A stretch of DNA of 64,000 nt from Serratia oryzae (lineage in GTDB: Bacteria > Pseudomonadota > Gammaproteobacteria > Enterobacterales > Enterobacteriaceae): the NCBI RefSeq assembly GCF_001976145.1, contig NZ_MOXD01000006.1:124001-188000 (forward strand), written 5' to 3'. Numbering within the stretch: the stretch's first letter is position 1; each line of letters begins with the position of its first letter. Made by a program: the position numbers and the translations under genes. This document shows positions 59,018 to 64,000 of the stretch, piece after piece. Below the pieces are notes generated by a model that was not told where the DNA came from, did not search any database, and saw only the letters and a list, made by a program, of their open reading frames with translations.

Positions 59018-59620
59018 GTGGCTAAATTTATTCAACATACCGGTTTAGTGGTGCCTCTGGATGCGGCCAACGTCGATACCGACGCCATTATCCCGAAGCA
59101 GTTTCTGCAAAAAGTGACCCGTACCGGTTTCGGCCAGCATCTGTTCAACGACTGGCGTTTTCTGGACGATGCCGGTCAGCAGCCTAACCCAGAGTTCATC
59201 CTGAACCAACCGCGTTACCAAGGGGCCAGTATCCTGTTAGCGCGCGAAAACTTTGGCTGTGGCTCTTCCCGCGAACATGCCCCTTGGGCGCTGACCGATT
59301 ACGGTTTTAAGGTGGTGATTGCACCGAGCTTTGCCGATATTTTCTACGGCAACTCGTTCAACAACCAGTTACTGCCGGTCACCCTGAGCGAACAGGATGT
59401 CGATACGCTGTTCAAACTGGTGGCGGAGAACGAAGGGATCACGTTTGTGGTGGATCTGGAAAACCAGACGGTGAATGCCGGGGGCAAAAGTTATCCGTTT
59501 GAGATCGACAGCTTCCGCCGCCACTGCATGATGAACGGTTTGGACAGCATCGGCCTGACGCTGCAGCACGAAGCGGATATCTCACGCTTCGAGGCCCAGC
59601 AACCGGCATTTCTGAACTAA
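59018..59620 (+). CDS. leuD: 3-isopropylmalate dehydratase small subunit LeuD
   Basis: Swivel-domain subunit of isopropylmalate isomerase. The 200 residues (201 in E. coli) begin at GTG 59018, with AAGGAG six to eleven bases upstream; the conserved start [19 protein letters not shown] leaves no alternative [18 protein letters not shown] and the terminal [19 protein letters not shown] are conserved. Last gene of leuABCD; ERIC element D follows eight bases after the stop. Confidence 0.97.
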   Translation: MAKFIQHTGLVVPLDAANVDTDAIIPKQFLQKVTRTGFGQHLFNDWRFLDDAGQQPNPEFILNQPRYQGASILLARENFGCGSSREHAPWALTDYGFKVVIAPSFADIFYGNSFNNQLLPVTLSEQDVDTLFKLVAENEGITFVVDLENQTVNAGGKSYPFEIDSFRRHCMMNGLDSIGLTLQHEADISRFEAQQPAFLN

Positions 59621-59627
59621 TCCTCTG

Positions 59628-59787
59628 TAATACCCTAAATAATGGAGCTGCGGCAAGGCGGAAAGCGCTAGCTCGCAGGGTGAGCCTCATTGATGAGGCT
59701 CATAATCCCCTGGAGCTTAGATAACTAAGTGACAGGGGTGAGCTGACGCAGCCAACACAGCAGCAGCTTCAAGTATGAGGGGTATTA
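59628..59787. repeat. ERIC element D, with an extra internal hairpin
   Basis: Ends are TAATACCCTAAATAATGGAGCTGC and GCAGCTTCAAGTATGAGGGGTATTA, imperfect inverted repeats, split here by an ERIC core (ATCCCCTGGAGCTTA...AAGTGACAGGGG). Between the left end and the core is an extra perfect hairpin, TGAGCCTCA (59681-59689) with TGAGGCTCA (59694-59702). Length is about 160 bases, about 30 longer than the consensus. It fills the gap between leuD and the convergent transporter, and its right end contains the transporter stop codon (59785-59787). Confidence 0.87.
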
Positions 59788-61257
59788 CCAATAACCCAAC
59801 CACTTCCACCACAGCCCGCCAACCACCATCCAGATCAGCAGGTTGACCACGCTCATCACAAAACCGGTTTTCCACCATTCCCCCAGCGTCGCATAGCCGG
59901 AGCCGAAGATAATCGGCGCGGTGCCGGTCGCATAGTGGGTCAGAGACATCATCAGCGACGAAGAGAACGCCAGGATCAGGCCAAGCAGCGCGGGCGGCGC
60001 ACCCAGCGCAATACCGGCGGCGAAGAAGGCGGCAAACATGGCGGTCACGTGGGCGGTGGTGCTGGCAAAGAAGTAGTGGGAATAGAGATAAACCAGCGTC
60101 AGCAGTATCGTCCCGCCAACCCAGCTCATGCCCATATTATCAATGCCGGCCCCGACGGTTTTCGACAGCCAGCCAATCAGCCCGAGTTTGCCAAGGAAGG
60201 TCGCCATCATCACCAGTGCGGCGAACCACACCACGGTATCCCAGGCTCCTTTGTGTTTCAGCACGTCATCCCAGCTCAACACACCAGTCATCAGCAAGAT
60301 AGCCAAGCCAATCACCGCCGCGGTGGTGGGGTTCACCGCCAGTTCCGGGCCAAAGATCATGGCAGGAACCCCGGCCCACAGTATCAGCAGCAAGGCAAAC
60401 ACGCCCAGCGTGATCTTCTCTGCCAAGGTAATCACCCCAAGCGCCTGCAGTTTTTCCTGCGCGAAGCGCGGCGCGTCGGGGGTGCTTTTAATTTCCGGCG
60501 GATACAGCAGATAGATCACCAGCGGCATCACGATCAGCGAACAGATCGCCGGTGCCAGCGCGGCTATCGCCCACATCGACCAGGTTAGTTCAAACTCGGA
60601 GCCCGTTCCTTTAGCAATAAGGTTAACCACCAACGGGTTAGGCGCGGTTGCGGTGATAAACATCGCCGAAGTGATCGGGTTAATGTTGTAGTTCACCAAC
60701 GCCAGATAGCGGCCAATGGTACCAGAGGTATTCAACTCGGGTTTGGAACCAAAGCTGTCGGCGATTGACTTCATGATCGGGTGGATGATCCCGCCACCAC
60801 GGGCGGTATTACTCGGCGTCACCGGAGCCAGCACCGTTTCCGCCATGGTCAGCGCATAGGCGATCCCGAGCGTCCGCTTGCCGAACAGCGAGATAAAGTA
60901 GTAGCCAATACGTGCGCCCAACCCGGTTTTATTCAGGCTGAGGGAGATCATGATTGAGAAACCAATCAGCCAGATAAGCTGGTTGGAAAAGCCACTCAGC
61001 GCATCATCCAGCGCCGCACCGGGCTTGCCCGGGTTAGTCACGCCGGTCAACGCCACCAGCGCAATGGCAATAATGGAAACCGCGCCAATCGGCATTGCCT
61101 TGCCGATAATGGCCACGATGGTACCAATAAACAGCGCCAGCAAATGCCAGGCATTGGGGGCAACCCCTTCAGGTACCGGAATGACGAACCAGATAAGCAG
61201 TGCAGTAATGACGGCAATCAGGGAAGGAACGGGCTTGAGCGGCGTTAGTTTATCCAT
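59785..61257 (-). CDS. DASS-family anion permease (dicarboxylate/2-oxoglutarate-malate type)
   Basis: Inner-membrane carrier of the divalent anion:Na+ symporter family, related to TtdT, CitT and plant 2-oxoglutarate/malate translocators. The 490 residues give about 12 hydrophobic segments. The first substrate/cation motif is APVTPSNTARGGGIIHPI; the matching second half has YFFASTTAHVTAMFAAF, and LTHYATGTAPIIFGSGY near the C-terminus is typical of this branch. Substrate is not determinable from sequence; tartrate/succinate, citrate or malate exchange are all possible. It stands alone, convergent with leuD, where E. coli has no gene. The stop codon overlaps ERIC element D. Confidence 0.88.
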   Translation of the reverse strand: MDKLTPLKPVPSLIAVITALLIWFVIPVPEGVAPNAWHLLALFIGTIVAIIGKAMPIGAVSIIAIALVALTGVTNPGKPGAALDDALSGFSNQLIWLIGFSIMISLSLNKTGLGARIGYYFISLFGKRTLGIAYALTMAETVLAPVTPSNTARGGGIIHPIMKSIADSFGSKPELNTSGTIGRYLALVNYNINPITSAMFITATAPNPLVVNLIAKGTGSEFELTWSMWAIAALAPAICSLIVMPLVIYLLYPPEIKSTPDAPRFAQEKLQALGVITLAEKITLGVFALLLILWAGVPAMIFGPELAVNPTTAAVIGLAILLMTGVLSWDDVLKHKGAWDTVVWFAALVMMATFLGKLGLIGWLSKTVGAGIDNMGMSWVGGTILLTLVYLYSHYFFASTTAHVTAMFAAFFAAGIALGAPPALLGLILAFSSSLMMSLTHYATGTAPIIFGSGYATLGEWWKTGFVMSVVNLLIWMVVGGLWWKWLGYW

Positions 61258-61400
61258 AACATACCCACATTTATCAACAGGATCGGCATCTCAACAGCAA
61301 GATGGACAAGAACGCGAGCTTCGCGCTCTGATTGAACCTATCTTAGGGAGTATGGCGCAATTTTCTCAATGACATGCATCAAGTAAGGCAGCGTTCAATT

Positions 61401-62588
61401 TCACACTTCCCGCACTCTGGCGCACATCCAGAGTGACAGCATCGCCAGCAGGGTGATCAGCCAGTAAACCGCATAATGACCAAAATGCTCCACCAAAGCC
61501 CCTTGCAGTATGCCAGCCAGGATCACGCCGGTGGAGATACTGTTGGTAAACATGGTGGTTGCCGCCCCCGGTCGCCCCGGCATCAAATCCTGAAAATACA
61601 ACATGCCGATCCCGGCGATAATGCCGATAAAAATCGCATTGAATAACTGCAACACCATCAAAGCGGCCTTGAATTTGAACAGCACCAGCCCGGCATAGAA
61701 CAACACTCCCGCCGCAACCGCCAATAGCATCATGTTGCGTTTACCAAAGCGTTTGACGTAATAACCCGCCAACAGCATCGCTGGGATCTCCAGCCCCGCG
61801 GCCGTGCCCATCAGCAGCCCCGCCAACCGATCAGACAAGCCAAGATCGGCAGTGATATACAACGGCATATCGATGATATACATGGTATTGCAGGTCCACA
61901 TCAGCATCGAAGCCAGAAATAGCAGGCGCACATCCGGGTCACGCCAGGCTGCGATTGGCGCAATGGGCGGTGAATCTACGCTGATTTCAACCTGTGCCCG
62001 CGGCACCGAAGGCAAGATCAGCCACACCAACAATACACTGATGGCAAAAATCGCCGCAGCCACCAGAAACATCGTGGTAAAACCGTAATTCAGCGCCAGC
62101 ATGAACGACAGCGGCGGGCCAATCACCCAGGCCAATGAAAGCTGGGCGCGCATCAGCGAGCTGAACATCACCACTTCACGCGCCGAACTGTCGGCATATT
62201 CCCGCGCCAGCGCGAAAATCTGCGGCATTGCCGTATTGGCGATCGCCGCCAGCAGAACCCCGGCGGTAATCAGGGTCAGATAATCGCGATTGAAGGCAAA
62301 CAGCAGGCTATTGCCCACCGCCATTAAGCAGCACAGCAGGATCAGCTTACGCCTGTCTCCACGATTGTCGGAACGCTTCGCCAGCAGGAAGCTGACAATA
62401 ATCCCGGCGATCGCATTCAGGGTATAAAACAGCCCAACCCAGAGTGGGCGAACCTTCACTTCGGTGGTGAGGAATAAGCTCAGCGTCGGCGCCTGTAACG
62501 CACCCGCGATACCGGTAAGAAAGGCGATGATCAGAAAAGTGGCAAAAACGGGATTGAAGCGGCGTGGCAACCAGCGTTTGAAATTCAT
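61401..62588 (-). CDS. setA: Sugar efflux transporter SetA
   Basis: Major-facilitator exporter of glucosides and related sugars, induced with SgrS in glucose-phosphate stress. Start MNFKRWLPRRFNPVFATF at 62588 gives 395 residues (392 in E. coli); eight upstream codons are open but not conserved. About 12 membrane segments; conserved stretches include GIAGALQAPTLSLFL, RSDNRGDRRKLI, AREYADSSAREVVMFSS and GRPGAATTMFTNSISTGVIL. It lies just downstream of sgrS on the same strand, the E. coli arrangement. Confidence 0.96.
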   Translation of the reverse strand: MNFKRWLPRRFNPVFATFLIIAFLTGIAGALQAPTLSLFLTTEVKVRPLWVGLFYTLNAIAGIIVSFLLAKRSDNRGDRRKLILLCCLMAVGNSLLFAFNRDYLTLITAGVLLAAIANTAMPQIFALAREYADSSAREVVMFSSLMRAQLSLAWVIGPPLSFMLALNYGFTTMFLVAAAIFAISVLLVWLILPSVPRAQVEISVDSPPIAPIAAWRDPDVRLLFLASMLMWTCNTMYIIDMPLYITADLGLSDRLAGLLMGTAAGLEIPAMLLAGYYVKRFGKRNMMLLAVAAGVLFYAGLVLFKFKAALMVLQLFNAIFIGIIAGIGMLYFQDLMPGRPGAATTMFTNSISTGVILAGILQGALVEHFGHYAVYWLITLLAMLSLWMCARVREV

Positions 62589-62661
62589 ACCTGCATCCCT
62601 GACGAGAAACAAAGAAGCTTATGCTACAGAAGGAAAATTGCAGAAGAAAGCAACGTCGCAG

Positions 62662-62690
62662 ATAAAAATACCAGTGGGTTACCCCACTGG
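62662..62690 (-). terminator. sgrS intrinsic terminator
   Basis: CCAGTGGG (62671-62678), loop TTAC, CCCACTGG (62683-62690); minus-strand transcription runs into TATTTTTATC. The U-rich tail would also be the Hfq-binding end of SgrS. Confidence 0.88.
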
Positions 62691-62724
62691 CTGGTGAAAT
62701 GCACCATTACTCAGAAACACTTTT

Positions 62725-62868
62725 TACTCGTCGTACTTCAAGCTGCATGTGCGTTGGCTGCGCTTGCTCGGCCTAAGTTTGGGCCTCGCCCCTTCGGGGC
62801 CAGCACAAGTCGTGTTGTTCAAAAACGCGCTGCGTTTTTGTCCTGCAACTCGAATTACTTAGAGTATA
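62725..62868. repeat. ERIC-type repeat E, with a replaced centre
   Basis: Ends TACTCGTCGTACTTCAAGCTGC with ATGTGCGTTGGCTGCGC on the left and TCCTGCAACTCGAATTACTTAGAGTATA on the right match ERIC ends. The ERIC core is missing; instead the centre holds GC-rich repeats (GGGCC...GGCC, CCCCTTCGGGG) and a perfect hairpin CAAAAACGC/GCGTTTTTG (62820-62840). It abuts the SgrS pairing region and so would form the 5' half of that RNA. Confidence 0.75.
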
Positions 62869-62938
62869 TCTGGGGAAATTATCGGCGTAATATAGGGAAA
62901 GATAAATTGACGGATTGATGCCGGAGAGTTCCTCTTTT

Positions 62939-64000
62939 ATGTCTACCTCGCGCTTGCAACAACAGTTTATCCGCCTGTGGCAACGCTGCCACGGTCAAGC
63001 CACCGAAACCACGCTGCAGGAACTGGCCGACGTGCTCAATTGCTCGCGCCGTCATGTGCGATCTTTACTCGGGGCCATGCAGCAGCAGGGCTGGCTCACC
63101 TGGCAGGCCGAGGCTGGCCGCGGTAAACGCTCACAGCTCAGCTTCCATTACACCGGCCTGGCACTTCAGCAACAGCGTGCTGAAGAGTTGCTGGAGCAGG
63201 ATAAAATCGATCAACTGGTGCAATTGGTTGGCGACAAAAATGCCGTACGTCAGATGCTGCTTTCTCAACTGGGGCGCAGCTTTCGCCAAGGGAAGCATAT
63301 TCTCCGCGTGCTTTACTATCGTCAGCTTTACAACCTGCTGCCCGGCTCGGCATTACGCCGCTCAGAGACCCATCTGGCGCGGCAGATTTTTAACGGCCTG
63401 ACGCGTATAAATGAGGAAAACGGGGAAATCGAATCCGATCTTTCACACCACTGGCAGGCCGTAACGCCGTTGCATTGGCGCTTTTATCTGCGCCCGGCGA
63501 TCCGCTTCCATCATGGCCGTGAACTGGAGATGGAAGACGTGATCCATTCATTACAGCGGTTGATCCCGCAGCCCCTGTTTTCTCATATCCGCCAGGTCAC
63601 TTCCCCTACACCTTATGTGATCGATGTCCACCTGCACAGCCCGGATTACTGGCTGCCGTGGTTGCTGGGCAGCGTGCATGCCATGATCCTGCCGCGCGAA
63701 TGGCAGAGCCTGCCGGACTTCGCCCGTCATCCGATCGGCACCGGGCCTTACAGCGTGGTGCACAATCATCGCAGCCAGATGAAGATCCATGCCTTTGACG
63801 ATTATTTTGGTTATCGCGCGCTGATTGATGAAGTCAACATCTGGGTGCTGCCAGAGGTGACCGAAGAATTGGTGCATTCCGGCGTGCAATTGCAAGGGGA
63901 CGAAACCAGCAAAAACGAGCTGGAAAGCCGCCTGGAGGAAGGCTGCTATTTTCTGCTGTTTGACCAGCGCTCAACGCTGGCGGCCAACCCTGAAATCCGC
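62939..64000 (+). CDS. sgrR: Transcriptional regulator SgrR (3' end cut by window)
   Basis: Activator of sgrS that senses sugar-phosphate stress. ATG 62939 and 354 codons are visible, of about 550 expected. The N-terminal DNA-binding domain ([24 protein letters not shown], with helix-turn-helix [15 protein letters not shown]) is followed, from about residue 160, by a solute-binding (SBP_bac_5-like) domain: [22 protein letters not shown] and [11 protein letters not shown]. It is divergent from sgrS, as in E. coli, with their promoters in the 62870-62938 interval. No lesion is seen in the visible part. Confidence 0.95.
   Translation, partial: MSTSRLQQQFIRLWQRCHGQATETTLQELADVLNCSRRHVRSLLGAMQQQGWLTWQAEAGRGKRSQLSFHYTGLALQQQRAEELLEQDKIDQLVQLVGDKNAVRQMLLSQLGRSFRQGKHILRVLYYRQLYNLLPGSALRRSETHLARQIFNGLTRINEENGEIESDLSHHWQAVTPLHWRFYLRPAIRFHHGRELEMEDVIHSLQRLIPQPLFSHIRQVTSPTPYVIDVHLHSPDYWLPWLLGSVHAMILPREWQSLPDFARHPIGTGPYSVVHNHRSQMKIHAFDDYFGYRALIDEVNIWVLPEVTEELVHSGVQLQGDETSKNELESRLEEGCYFLLFDQRSTLAANPEIR

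Larger units (their letters stand above)
62661..62882 (-). ncRNA. sgrS: SgrS-like small RNA (5' part occupied by an ERIC-type element)
   Basis: On the minus strand GTGTTTCTGAGTAATGGTG (plus 62702-62720) matches the ptsG-pairing region of E. coli SgrS (GTGTGACTGAGTATTGGTG). The same small GGTG/CACC hairpin follows (62693-62705), then a terminator stem CCAGTGGG/CCCACTGG (62671-62690) and TATTTTTAT. The location between sgrR and setA, transcribed away from sgrR, is that of E. coli. A -10-like TATATT (plus 62889-62894) would start an RNA near 62882, about 222 bases long, close to 227 in E. coli. Upstream of the pairing region the DNA is ERIC element E; no SgrT frame was found. The 3' half is secure, the 5' end is inferred. 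Confidence 0.82.

Noticed and set aside
62694-62918. 74-codon plus-strand frame across the sgrS/ERIC E region
   Set aside because: It is antisense to the SgrS pairing region and consists mostly of repeat sequence. No ribosome site or family.

Overview
The window reads as chromosomal core sequence of an enterobacterium of the order Enterobacterales, most likely Serratia or a close Yersiniaceae relative. The reasons are the near full-length matches to E. coli-type core proteins, the gene order around the dcw (division and cell wall) cluster, the presence of ERIC-type intergenic palindromes, and a DUF721/DciA gene between lpxC and secM. There is no rRNA, tRNA, prophage, integron, transposase or CRISPR array that I can see. 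Nearly all of the DNA is ordinary vertically inherited core genome. The accessory content is small: an acyl-CoA synthetase, a DASS carboxylate transporter, alaE, and ERIC repeats.

Layout. (1) 1-7300: mazG (cut by the window edge), relA, rlmD on the minus strand, then divergent barA. (2) 7377-14891: degP, dgt (minus), the mtnN-btuF-yadS operon (plus), erpA (minus), hemL (plus). (3) 14940-23318: ampE (minus, without ampD), nadC, the type IV pilus trio ppdD-hofB-hofC, guaC (minus), coaE-zapD-yacG. (4) 23357-27725: mutT, secA, secM (minus) and a plus-strand dciA-like gene. (5) 27740-45589: the complete dcw cluster on the minus strand in the order mraZ-rsmH-ftsL-ftsI-murE-murF-mraY-murD-ftsW-murG-murC-ddlB-ftsQ-ftsA-ftsZ-lpxC, with a clear promoter and MraZ operator in front. 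(6) 45590-54021: an 869-base AT-rich stretch, alaE, cra, ilvH-ilvI, a long-chain acyl-CoA synthetase, leuO. (7) 54695-59620: leuL attenuator and leuABCD. (8) 59785-64000: DASS transporter, setA, the small RNA SgrS, and sgrR (cut by the window edge).

How the genes work together. Region 5 makes lipid II and assembles the divisome; zapD, ftsZ, ftsA and ftsQ act at the same ring, and secM/secA supplies the envelope export machinery. relA, barA, cra and leuO are global regulators; the ilvIH and leuABCD operons with leuO form the branched-chain amino-acid block. SgrR, SgrS and SetA form the glucose-phosphate stress response.

Most interesting points. An SgrS-like small RNA is recognisable by its target-pairing region and terminator, but the DNA in front of that region is an ERIC-type palindrome and no sgrT can be found. 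ampD is missing from the ampDE locus. A DciA-family helicase-loader gene persists in a lineage expected to use DnaC. Five ERIC-type elements have conserved ends but exchanged centres, and three of them end exactly on the TAA stop codon of the adjacent gene. The SecM arrest motif has diverged at its first position.
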